From the NCBI GenBank assembly GCA_021736985.1, contig JAIPEW010000011.1, forward strand, positions 1 to 64,000: a DNA stretch of 64,000 nucleotides. The letters run 5' to 3'. Within the stretch, counting starts at the first letter, position 1. Each line of letters starts with the position of its first letter. The notes under the pieces are model-generated. The model had not been told where the DNA came from. It saw only the letters and a list, made by a program, of their open reading frames with translations, and did not search any database. Positions 57,055-64,000 of this stretch are shown here, in pieces. The stretch comes from Clostridiales bacterium. Lineage in GTDB: Bacteria > Bacillota > Desulfotomaculia > Desulfotomaculales > VENG01. The position numbers and the translations under genes were made by a program.

Positions 57055-58392
57055 ATGGCACTTTTTGGAACTGATGGAGTCAGGGGAATAGCGAACAAAG
57101 AATTGACCCCGGAAATAGCCCTTAAACTGGGCCGTGCTGGGGCGGATGTGCTGGGGAAAAAACAGGGTAAAAAGTGCCTGCTGGTTGGCCGCGATACCCG
57201 CGTGTCCGGTTCTATGCTGGAAGAAGTGCTGGCTGCCGGTATCTGTTCTGCAGGTGTAAACGTGCTGAAAGTAGGTGTTATGACTACACCCGGCATTGCT
57301 TATCTTGCCAGGGAGCTGGAAGTAGACGGAGGGGTGGTTATTTCAGCTTCTCATAATCCCGTGCAGGATAACGGTATAAAGTTTTTCGGGCCCGGCGGGT
57401 ATAAATTATCCGACCAGGTCGAGTCCGAGATAGAAGAAAAAACTTTAGCAAAGAACGATCCCGCCGGGGTGCCTGTAGGAGCTGAAGTAGGAGAGATAGA
57501 AATACTCGAAGATGCAGATGACAGGTATGTACAATTTTTAAAAGGTGCTGTATCCCTGTACTTAAATAATCTAAAGATAGTGCTGGATTGTGCAAACGGG
57601 GCTGCTTACAAGCTGGCACCGCGGGTTTTTAAAGAACTCGGGGCAGAAGTTGTACCTATCTTTAACAGCCCGGACGGTATAAATATTAACGAAAACTGTG
57701 GTTCTACCCGCCCGCAGGTACTGCAGGATGCAGTGTTAGAACACGGTGCGCATGCCGGGCTGGCATTTGACGGTGATGCTGACCGGGTTATTGCCGTTGA
57801 TGAAAAGGGACAGCTCGTAGACGGCGATCGCATAATGGTGATATGTGCAAAATACCTGCAGGCTGCAGGCATGCTTGCACAGAATAAAATAGTAGTTACA
57901 GTAATGAGCAACATGGGACTGCACCTGGCGCTGCAGGAATCCGGTATAGAAATATCGGAAACCAAAGTCGGCGACCGCTATGTAATGGAAGAACTCCAGC
58001 GTACCGGGGCCCGTTTTGGCGGCGAGCAGTCAGGACACATAATCTTTTTGGACCACGGCGCTACGGGCGACGGGCTTCTGACAGCCCTTTACCTGCTGAA
58101 AGTTGTGCAGGAGAGCGGTACTCCCCTTTCCAGCCTGGCTGCCCGGATGGAAAAACTGCCGCAAATACTGGAAAATGTGAAAGTAAAAGATAAGGAATAC
58201 GTCATGAACAGCGCTGCTTTGTCCAGGGCAGTAAAAGCCGTGGAAGAAAGCCTGCAGGGCAGGGGGCGTGTACTGGTGAGGCCCTCGGGAACCGAATCCC
58301 TGGTGCGGGTGATGGCAGAAGGAAGAGACATAGAAGAATTGCGTGCCTTAATAAAAGAACTGGTGGAGGTGGTACATGAAGTAGAATCATAA
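57055..58392 (+). CDS. glmM: Phosphoglucosamine mutase
   Basis: ATG 57055 ([11 protein letters not shown]) gives 445 residues and follows CAGGAGG; an upstream ATG at 57034 would add seven residues without similarity. Ser99 in SASHNP carries the phosphate, DGDADR binds the metal, and GGEQSGH lies in the sugar-binding domain. GlmM turns glucosamine-6-P into glucosamine-1-P for cell wall synthesis, the step after GlmS. Confidence 0.96.
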   Translation: MALFGTDGVRGIANKELTPEIALKLGRAGADVLGKKQGKKCLLVGRDTRVSGSMLEEVLAAGICSAGVNVLKVGVMTTPGIAYLARELEVDGGVVISASHNPVQDNGIKFFGPGGYKLSDQVESEIEEKTLAKNDPAGVPVGAEVGEIEILEDADDRYVQFLKGAVSLYLNNLKIVLDCANGAAYKLAPRVFKELGAEVVPIFNSPDGININENCGSTRPQVLQDAVLEHGAHAGLAFDGDADRVIAVDEKGQLVDGDRIMVICAKYLQAAGMLAQNKIVVTVMSNMGLHLALQESGIEISETKVGDRYVMEELQRTGARFGGEQSGHIIFLDHGATGDGLLTALYLLKVVQESGTPLSSLAARMEKLPQILENVKVKDKEYVMNSAALSRAVKAVEESLQGRGRVLVRPSGTESLVRVMAEGRDIEELRALIKELVEVVHEVES

Positions 58393-58426
58393 AGTACTTG
58401 CAGGACGAAAAAAAGAATATTTTTAA

Positions 58427-58625
58427 AGCGCCAGGCCTAGCACTCAATGGTATTTTTATTTCATTACCAGGAGTTAACTTTTTATTTTTGTTGAGTGCCG
58501 GGTGACGAGGAGGGAGTTTTAATCGAATTTTCGGCGGATGCTCCCCGGTTGGCCACGACCGAAAACGGTACTACAAAACCGGCAGGTAACTGCCGGGACA
58601 AAAATACCCGGTGGCACGAGGTATA
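58427..58625 (+). ncRNA. glmS ribozyme
   Basis: The cleavage site context AGCGCCAGG is at 58427-58435, and the conserved core GACGAGG at 58504-58510 is followed by ATCGAATTTTCGGCGGATG at 58522-58540 and CTCCCCGG. The RNA cuts itself with glucosamine-6-phosphate as cofactor and lowers glmS expression when product is abundant. The 3' edge is approximate. Confidence 0.95.
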
Positions 58626-58865
58626 GTATTGCCCGAAAATAATAATACGAGTGTTCTGTATGCTATACAGGCATATTTTTTTATGCCTTGAAGTTGACTG
58701 AAATGTAAATTTTATAGCACAGAAAGAAGTAAACTTTATTTATTTGTTAATACGAAATATCGTATTCAGTATTATTGTAGATAGCTATTCTTTATTGACT
58801 GAAGTGTAAATTTTATTTATAAAAAAATACCTTAATTTTATTGATATGAACGGGGGTTAATATAT
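58626..58865 (+). other. AT-rich spacer with direct repeats before glmS
   Basis: This region holds the hairpins CTGTAT/ATACAG (58656-58670) and AGGCATA/TATGCCT (58669-58688), and a near-palindrome ATACGA/TCGTAT near 58751-58766. A 22-base direct repeat at 58694-58715 and 58795-58816 differs in one position. No ORF is supported. Confidence 0.5.
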
Positions 58866-60695
58866 ATGTGCGGAATAGTTGGTTATATAGGAGAGCAGTG
58901 CGCAGTTCCAATATTGCTGGAAGGACTGGCTAAACTGGAATACCGCGGTTATGATTCAGCAGGTATAGCTGTGCTGGATGATGGAACCGTGGAAGTAAAA
59001 AAACAAAAAGGCAAGTTAAATAACCTGGTAAACAGTATGAACGGTTTTTATAAAGAGGCCGTCAGCGGTATAGGTCATACACGCTGGGCTACACACGGCC
59101 GGCCCAACAATGAAAATGCCCATCCCCACACAGATTGTACCGGTAAAATAGCTGTAGTGCACAACGGCATCATAGAAAATTACATGGAGCTCAGGGAATG
59201 GCTTATATCCAGGGGGCACAGCTTTAAGTCGGAAACTGACACCGAGGTGCTGCCCCACCTCATTGAAGAATTATATCAAGGCGACCTGGTAGATACTCTG
59301 CAGCAGGTGATATCCAAAGTGGAAGGATCTTATGCCATGGTGGCTATGAACGCAGAAAATTCCGGTGAACTGGCAGCAGCACGCCACGACAGCCCCTTGA
59401 TAATTGGACTGGGGGAAGGAGAAAACTTCCTGGCATCTGATATACCGGCAATATTAAAGCATACAAGAAACACTTATATACTGGAAGACGGCGAAGTAGC
59501 CAGAATCACTCCCCGCGAGGTAAATATAAGCGACAGCCAGGGAAGGCCCGTATTAAAAGAAGTTTTCAAAGTGCAGTGGGAACAGGGGCAGGCCGAAAAA
59601 AACGGCTACCCGCACTTCATGCTTAAAGAAATATATGAACAGCCCCGTGCTATAAGGGACACCCTTGCCGGGCGCGTCAGCCTGGACGAGGGTAAAGTAA
59701 CCTTAAAAGAAATCAAGCTGGATGAAGAAAAAGTAAGCCAGATTGACAAGATATATATTACAGCGTGCGGCACTGCTTATCACGCAGGTATGGTAGGCAA
59801 AAGTATAATAGAAAGCCTGGCCAGGGTGCCGGTGGAAGTGGACATTGCCTCGGAGCTGCGCTACCGCGATGTTATGATGAATGAAAACACGCTGGTGATA
59901 GTTATAAGCCAGAGCGGGGAAACTGCCGATACCCTGGCTTCACTGCGGGAGGCTAATAGAGTCGGGGCCCGGACCCTGGCTGTAACCAACGTGGTTGACA
60001 GCTCCATAGCTAGGGAAGCAGGCGACGTGCTGTATACCTGGGCGGGCCCGGAAATAGCCGTAGCCTCCACCAAGGCATATACCACGCAGCTGGTGGCCAT
60101 GTACCTGCTAGGACTCTACCTGGCCCAGAAGCGGGAAACAATTGACAGGGGAGAAGCAGTAGAAATTATTAATAACCTGCGCGAATTGTCTACAAAAGTA
60201 GAAACCACCCTGCAAAACGGTGAAAAAATAAAGCAGTTTGCAGAACAGTACTCTAATAGCACAAGCTCATTTTTTATCGGCAGGGGGCTGGATTATGCAG
60301 TGGCACTGGAAGGGGCCCTGAAACTAAAAGAAATATCCTACATGCATGCAGAAGCCTACGCTGCCGGAGAACTAAAACACGGCACACTGTCGCTTATAGT
60401 AGAAGGAGTGCCGGTAGTAGCCCTGGCCACTCAACAGCATGTCTACGATAAAATGATCAGCAATATCAAAGAAGTAAAAGCAAGAGACGCCACGGTGCTG
60501 GCCCTGGCCCCGGAAGGCTTTACGGGAATAGAGCAAGTAGTAGACGAAGCAGTCTTTATCCCGGAAGCACACCCGGTAATAGCACCTGTACTGACAGTCG
60601 TACCCCTGCAGATGCTGGCCTATTACATGGCCCTGCAAAGAGGCTGCGACGTAGATCAGCCAAGGAATTTAGCCAAAAGCGTAACCGTAGAATAG
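58866..60695 (+). CDS. glmS: Glutamine-fructose-6-phosphate aminotransferase
   Basis: The 609-residue enzyme makes glucosamine-6-phosphate, the entry to peptidoglycan precursors. Cys2 (MCGIVGYIG) is the nucleophile of the glutaminase domain (residues 1 to about 230); two SIS domains follow and the C-terminus ends QPRNLAKSVTVE. The ribozyme in its leader provides feedback control. The ATG is preceded by GGGGG at normal spacing. Confidence 0.97.
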   Translation: MCGIVGYIGEQCAVPILLEGLAKLEYRGYDSAGIAVLDDGTVEVKKQKGKLNNLVNSMNGFYKEAVSGIGHTRWATHGRPNNENAHPHTDCTGKIAVVHNGIIENYMELREWLISRGHSFKSETDTEVLPHLIEELYQGDLVDTLQQVISKVEGSYAMVAMNAENSGELAAARHDSPLIIGLGEGENFLASDIPAILKHTRNTYILEDGEVARITPREVNISDSQGRPVLKEVFKVQWEQGQAEKNGYPHFMLKEIYEQPRAIRDTLAGRVSLDEGKVTLKEIKLDEEKVSQIDKIYITACGTAYHAGMVGKSIIESLARVPVEVDIASELRYRDVMMNENTLVIVISQSGETADTLASLREANRVGARTLAVTNVVDSSIAREAGDVLYTWAGPEIAVASTKAYTTQLVAMYLLGLYLAQKRETIDRGEAVEIINNLRELSTKVETTLQNGEKIKQFAEQYSNSTSSFFIGRGLDYAVALEGALKLKEISYMHAEAYAAGELKHGTLSLIVEGVPVVALATQQHVYDKMISNIKEVKARDATVLALAPEGFTGIEQVVDEAVFIPEAHPVIAPVLTVVPLQMLAYYMALQRGCDVDQPRNLAKSVTVE

Positions 60696-60718
60696 AGCAC
60701 CCGCGAGGGTGCTCTATT
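60691..60718 (+). terminator. Hairpin at the end of glmS
   Basis: AATAGAGCACCC pairs perfectly with GGGTGCTCTATT around GCGA, overlapping the stop codon. The T tract is weak, but position and stability suggest a transcript end. Confidence 0.65.
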
Positions 60719-61032
60719 CTCGTTGCTGTAGATTTTCCCCAGCCGGTAATATTCCTCAGGTGAAAGGGTAGTGTGGAATATTTGTATCACGGCAATCAAC
60801 TCCTGTGCAAATATTCTATCCTACCCGGCCTGGAAAACGAAGGTATTAACTGGAAAATATGTTGTTTTTCATAAAAAAAGACAGACGGACTGACTATTTT
60901 AGGGTTTCTAAAATAAATTGAGAAGTATTTGCAGATTATTCTGGGGTCAAAAACACGTGTATATTGACCAATCCAAAAATATTTACCTGGTTAAGACTAT
61001 ATTAAAATGAGAATTTACACGCAGCATAACTG
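60719..61032. other. Gene-free stretch after glmS
   Basis: No ORF was supported here. Bases 60766-60784 pair imperfectly with 60808-60826 (GGGTAG...GAATATTTG with CAAATATTC...CCTACCC), and outer CCAGCCGG/CCGGCCTGG extend the stem. The rest is AT-rich. Confidence 0.45.
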
Positions 61033-61177
61033 TAGTTTTGTGCCGCTTGCGGTAGCCCTTTACATGGAGAAGGGCCTGTGTTAGCCTGCCTTTGCTTAAG
61101 GCCCATAACGCAGATATGGCCTTTAGGCCTTCTAAAACGCAGGCTAAAGGCTCCATGTCAAGGGCGGCCAAAAACTA
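61033..61177. repeat. 145-bp fold-back element
   Basis: Several nested inverted segments form one long stem: TAGTTTTGTGCC with GGCCAAAAACTA, GCCCTTTACATGGAG with CTCCATGTCAAGGGC, TTAGCCTGC with GCAGGCTAA, and AAGGCC with GGCCTT. A CCGC/GCGG hairpin bulges from the left arm. It may be a MITE-like element or a structured RNA. No ORF crosses it. Confidence 0.6.
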
Positions 61178-61312
61178 TAAGAACAACTGTGATAACAAGA
61201 GAAAATTAGCTATTTGTAGTGTCTATTTTAACGGGCAAGCTCAGGCAAGCCCTGTTGGTTGTTTTATCTTTACACCTTATTCTATCTGTCAACTCTCACC
61301 CAACGCAACATT

Positions 61313-61549
61313 TTATAGTCTATAATTTTTATTTGACAACTGTGAATGGTTCATTACCCAATAAATAAACATACCTATAATAGGTATTATTAAAGAAACG
61401 GCCAACCATAATACAGGAGATATATTTAATGCTGTACTTGTCAGTGATTTTGCATCCTTAAAGACAATTATTGATAACACAAGGTGAGTTGCTAGGGCTA
61501 TCGGCACCCATAACCATGTTAGAAAAAATATTATTATTGCAACCTCCAT
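61313..61549 (-). CDS. Small membrane protein, two transmembrane segments
   Basis: The start was set at ATG 61549 because AAAGGAGG lies eight bases before it; the GTG at 61558 touches that site. The 78-residue product has two hydrophobic helices (IIIFFLTWLWVPIALATHLVL and ISPVLWLAVSLIIPIIGMFI, each about 20 residues) and ends HSQLSNKNYRL. It resembles short PLDc_N-like membrane proteins, but the match is weak. Function unknown. Confidence 0.6.
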   Translation of the reverse strand: MEVAIIIFFLTWLWVPIALATHLVLSIIVFKDAKSLTSTALNISPVLWLAVSLIIPIIGMFIYWVMNHSQLSNKNYRL

Positions 61550-61857
61550 CCCATACACCTCCTTTTCATCAACTATGCTATATTATAATTGTTTGTTATT
61601 AAATATAGCATATATTTGGTTGTAAATAAACAATTATACTTCATTTTGCTTATTCCTTGCCAATAAAACAATCAACAAAACTAAACATTCAAACCGGTGA
61701 AATAATAATTCAAACAAAAATAGTTGGATAAATTTTATATTGTTATTAAAATAGAACTACACATTTTTTAACTAGCGAGGTGATATTTTGAACTATTAAA
61801 TTACCAACACTGTTGCTCTGTCGAAGTATGCAATAATTTTTTCGAGGAGGTTGAGTC
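61550..61857. other. AT-rich divergent intergenic region
   Basis: This stretch between two divergent genes is strongly AT-rich. GAGGAGG near 61842-61848 is the ribosome-binding site of the downstream gene. No clear promoter boxes or ORF were found. Confidence 0.45.
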
Positions 61858-62601
61858 ATGATCTGGAAAAAGGGAAAAGCGACATCTGCATTATTAATAG
61901 CATTTTGTTGTATTTTTGTTTTATCAAATGTAGCTATGGCAAATACAGTAGATGATAACAAAAAAATAAATGCGAACAAAATACAAAGCGTCGTCTTAGA
62001 AAAAATTGAGAAGGGTAACAAACCAACAAAAGAAGAAGCAAAGTTGCTTTTAGAAGGTGTAAGAGAAAAGAATCCTGATGCTATTGAGTGGTTTAATGGC
62101 CTAGCAATAAATCAACCCCAAAAAATACAAGAACAATTTAAGGATGGAATTGAAGTAAAAAAAGGGAAACCTGTTACTATAGATTTCAAAGATGGTAGTG
62201 CTATAGAGCTTTCAGTAAAAACAGAGTCAATAACTACGCAATCAGATAATAACGTTTTGGCAAGTGATGAATACCAAATTACTGTAACGGATTATGCTAG
62301 ATATAAGCAAAAAGTATTGGGCATAGATTGGGCATACTACAATATACATTGTAAATATGGCTATGATACATCAGGTGGTTCAGCGCATATAATTAGTCAT
62401 TGGGATGATGGAAGTGCAGCTTGGCCAATACAAGTTGAAGATGATGGTACACAAATAGAAGCTGATGATACAAATCCAGTTAAAGTTAGAGGCAATGGTA
62501 AATTTACAGCCCCAGGTTTTAGTATGAACATTAGTGGGTTATTCCATTGTTACTCTACTAATTTCGGTGACGATAATTATTGCGAATGGAATACTTACTA
62601 A
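61858..62601 (+). CDS. Secreted protein of unknown family
   Basis: The 247-residue protein has a signal peptide (charged start MIWKKGK, hydrophobic core, likely cut after AMA near residue 28). The middle is charged and Lys/Glu-rich; the C-terminal part is rich in aromatic residues, Gly and Asp, with one Cys in NIHCKYG and two in FHCYSTNF and NYCEW. I do not recognise a family. A good GAGGAGG site and a terminator frame the gene. AT content is higher than in the core genes, suggesting acquisition. Confidence 0.75.
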   Translation: MIWKKGKATSALLIAFCCIFVLSNVAMANTVDDNKKINANKIQSVVLEKIEKGNKPTKEEAKLLLEGVREKNPDAIEWFNGLAINQPQKIQEQFKDGIEVKKGKPVTIDFKDGSAIELSVKTESITTQSDNNVLASDEYQITVTDYARYKQKVLGIDWAYYNIHCKYGYDTSGGSAHIISHWDDGSAAWPIQVEDDGTQIEADDTNPVKVRGNGKFTAPGFSMNISGLFHCYSTNFGDDNYCEWNTY

Positions 62602-62649
62602 ATTATATATTAAAAAATTAACATCATTATAACATCATTACAAGATATA

Positions 62650-62692
62650 CAAGCGCCTTTTATTGTCTAAATTAAGGCGCTTGTATTTTTTT
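62650..62692 (+). terminator. Terminator of the secreted-protein gene
   Basis: CAAGCGCCTT pairs with AAGGCGCTTG across a 14-base loop and is followed by TATTTTTTT. Confidence 0.88.
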
Positions 62693-62784
62693 AAGAGAAT
62701 GCAAGAAATTTTGTATAAATATTTTAACATAGTATAAATTTGTAGCAGAGAACGCAAAAGTTCTATATAATGGTTATAACTAAA

Positions 62785-63420
62785 AATAAAGGATAACAAA
62801 ACTGTCAAGGAACTCGCTAAAGATTGCCGTATAGTAGTAACGTACACAACATGCTTAAAAACTAATTTAAATACTCTACAGGAAGTATTCGAAGCTGAGA
62901 TAGACGAGGTTACAAAAAACACCTACAAACTAAATTCGGTAAAACAGAAATACAAATACCACGGGACCGTAAAATGAGCACGAACCTAGTTTAATTAACT
63001 GGAAACGGAATTGTGTGAAGCTGCTATGAAAACTGTAGTCCTGTAAGTACAAATCAGAACCGTGAGGGGAGGATTTCCACTACTAGCACCAAGGTGGTGA
63101 GGACGCACGGCTCGGATGGTATGACTAACATATGTGAACTACTGTTAAACATCGTTATCGCAAGCAATGGTGTTTCCTTACCCGACAAAGTGCGCAAATA
63201 AAACAGAATAATTAACAAGGCTGCTTATACAGTATTAGGTATTACCATGACCGGCCATAAAGCCTATTCTTGGTATATGGATCGGTGAAAATAAAAGTGC
63301 CAGCTTCTGGCTAGGTGTATGTAATGACTTAAAAAAAAGGGGGCGTTAAAGATATTCTAATCGTTTGCAAAGGCGGCTTTCCGGGTTTTCTAAAGCTATT
63401 AACACCGTTTAAAAGGTATT
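62785..63420 (+). pseudogene. IS256-family transposase remnant
   Basis: Pieces of an IS256-type transposase are visible in shifting frames: LQEVFEAEIDE at about 62876, KFGKTEIQIPRDRK at 62932-62973, INKAAYTVLGITMTGHK from about 63210, then ILGIWIGENKSASFWLGV, GVKDILI and GFPGFSKAINTV to about 63415. Stops and frameshifts make it inactive. Bases 62997-63185 fit no part of the transposase. It ends where the IS3-type element begins. Confidence 0.75.
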
Positions 63421-63582
63421 TATTCCGGCGCTTGCGTTCACTTTCAGGCCTGTGGACCCAGGCATAATAACCGCTTCTTGATACTTCAAAGATAAGGCAC
63501 ATCTTCTCCACCCGAAATACGAAGCGGTGTTGGTGGATAAAACCATAAATTATTTCCGGTGTTTTGTGAAGATGGCCGCTGC
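63405..63582 (-). pseudogene. IS3 transposase OrfB, truncated
   Basis: The frame continues from orfA by a -1 shift and reads PEIIYGFIHQHRF, then EKMCLIFEVSRSGYYAWVHRPESERKRRNK, the usual OrfB start. After RRNK the sequence no longer fits and turns into antisense IS256 remnant. The DDE catalytic domain is missing, so it is not active. Confidence 0.75.
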
Positions 63583-63840
63583 CTTTTTTAGGATTTCATT
63601 CTCCTCACGTAAATCAGCATTTTCTTTTTTGATGCGCCTGATTTCTTCATCTTCAGGTTTTAAATTACCGCTACCGGGGAATGCGTGTTCTTTGTCTCTT
63701 TTATACTGGTCAACCCATTTGTAGAGGGTAGCTTTATTAACTCCGATTTCACTTGCAACTTTTACTACTGAACGCTGCCGGTCCACTACCATGCGCACTG
63801 CTTCTTCTTTTAATTGTTTATCATATTTTTTTCCACTCAA
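63550..63840 (-). CDS. IS3 transposase OrfA
   Basis: The 96-residue protein has a helix-turn-helix (VASEIGVNKATLYKWVDQY) and a C-terminal leucine-zipper-like coiled coil (EEIRRIKKENADLREENEILKK), the normal IS3 OrfA organisation. TTG 63840 (MSGKKYDKQLKEEAVRM) follows GGAGGTG at normal spacing; the longer ORF from 63864 overlaps that site. Without OrfB it can at most act as a regulator. Confidence 0.8.
   Translation of the reverse strand: MSGKKYDKQLKEEAVRMVVDRQRSVVKVASEIGVNKATLYKWVDQYKRDKEHAFPGSGNLKPEDEEIRRIKKENADLREENEILKKAAAIFTKHRK
63583..63589 (-). other. Programmed -1 frameshift site A6G
   Basis: The minus strand reads A-AAA-AAG in the zero frame of orfA, the canonical slippery heptamer of IS3 elements. 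A -1 shift here leads directly into the OrfB frame. Confidence 0.75.
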
Positions 63841-63871
63841 TGATGGACACCTCCGAAGTAACAATATTTTT

Positions 63872-63900
63872 ATTATATCGCCATTTTATGTGTCCATCAA
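63872..63900 (-). promoter_or_regulatory. Promoter at the IS3 end
   Basis: On the minus strand, TTGATG (63900-63895) and TATAAT (63877-63872) are 17 bases apart. The -35 box spans the very end of the element. Confidence 0.5.
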
Positions 63901-64000
63901 ACCGGGGAAGATCAAAGTAAGAAAAAATGAAACAAAAGTTCCTGTTAGCGGTAAAGTAAAGGGAGTTCTATGCTAAGAGTATTTTGATCCTGAATCATCT
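63901..64000. other. Sequence outside the IS3 end
   Basis: These last 100 bases are A-rich, and no gene can be assigned. A short frame (KIKVRKNETKVPVSG) is open but ends soon and matches nothing I recognise. Confidence 0.4.

Larger units (their letters stand above)
63405..63899 (-). mobile_element. Truncated IS3-family element (IS150-like)
   Basis: The outer end is near 63899 with TGATGGACACATAAAATGGC read on the minus strand. orfA is complete; orfB is cut off after about 40 residues where IS256 sequence begins. No second terminal repeat was found. The left edge is approximate. Confidence 0.75.

Noticed and set aside
61033-61177. Integron attC site as an explanation of the fold-back
   Set aside because: The arms do not carry the RYYYAAC and GTTRRRY core sites and no integrase is near.
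62638-62922. 94-residue minus-strand ORF near the IS256 relic
   Set aside because: The plus strand of the same bases encodes recognisable IS256 pieces, so this is a shadow.
63527-63976. Plus-strand ORFs over the IS3 element and its outer flank
   Set aside because: They oppose the clear orfA frame or run across the IS end without similarity.

Overview
The window looks like a chromosome segment from an endospore-forming, low-GC Firmicute of the Clostridia, probably near the Peptococcaceae. This placement is inference. It rests on the S10-spc-alpha gene order, the zinc form of S14, the KOW protein next to infA, the germination amidase CwlD, a T-box leader, a glmS ribozyme, and many TTG/GTG starts behind strong GGAGG sites. 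A CooC-type ATPase hints at an anaerobe with nickel enzymes. No rRNA, tRNA or CRISPR array was seen.

Region 1 (1-16976) is the ribosomal superoperon. It runs from the end of tuf through S10, spc and alpha operons to rplQ, then truA, then rplM-rpsI behind their own promoter and hairpin leader, and closes with a strong terminator. adk is missing between secY and map, and the ECF transporter genes often found between rplQ and truA are also absent.

Region 2 (17045-29885) is mixed. It holds cwlD, a convergent pair resembling the cytoplasmic FlhB-like and FliK-like flagellar proteins, a two-gene AmmeMemoRadiSam set (a MEMO-AMMECR1 fusion plus a radical SAM enzyme), a Ski2-like helicase split by one missing base, a DUF6544 membrane protein, an inositol monophosphatase, a chemoreceptor and a small Asn-rich protein.

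Region 3 (29959-41787) is arginine synthesis: argCJBDFG behind a promoter overlapped by a likely ARG box, then glnS (unusual for Firmicutes), argH and a DUF445 protein. ArgJ recycles the acetyl group, ArgB makes the committed step, and ArgF/G/H finish the pathway.

Region 4 (41816-56859) starts with a structured RNA and a CooC-like ATPase. An isoleucine-type T-box then leads the branched-chain set ilvE-ilvD-ilvB-ilvN-ilvC-ilvB2-leuA-leuC-leuD-leuB-cimA. With cimA, 2-ketobutyrate for isoleucine can come from pyruvate. Two acetolactate synthase large subunits are present, the second with altered cofactor and substrate residues.

Region 5 (57055-60718) is amino-sugar supply: glmM, a glmS ribozyme, then glmS. 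Region 6 (60719-64000) is an AT-rich accessory end with a 145-bp fold-back element, a small membrane protein, a secreted protein of unknown family, and overlapping relics of IS256-type and IS3-type insertion sequences.

Items most worth a second look are a 39-nt element shared by the 3' ends of suhB and argG, a family of three related palindromes, uncharacterised structured RNAs before cooC and before ilvD, the 61 kb fold-back, and the frameshifted helicase.
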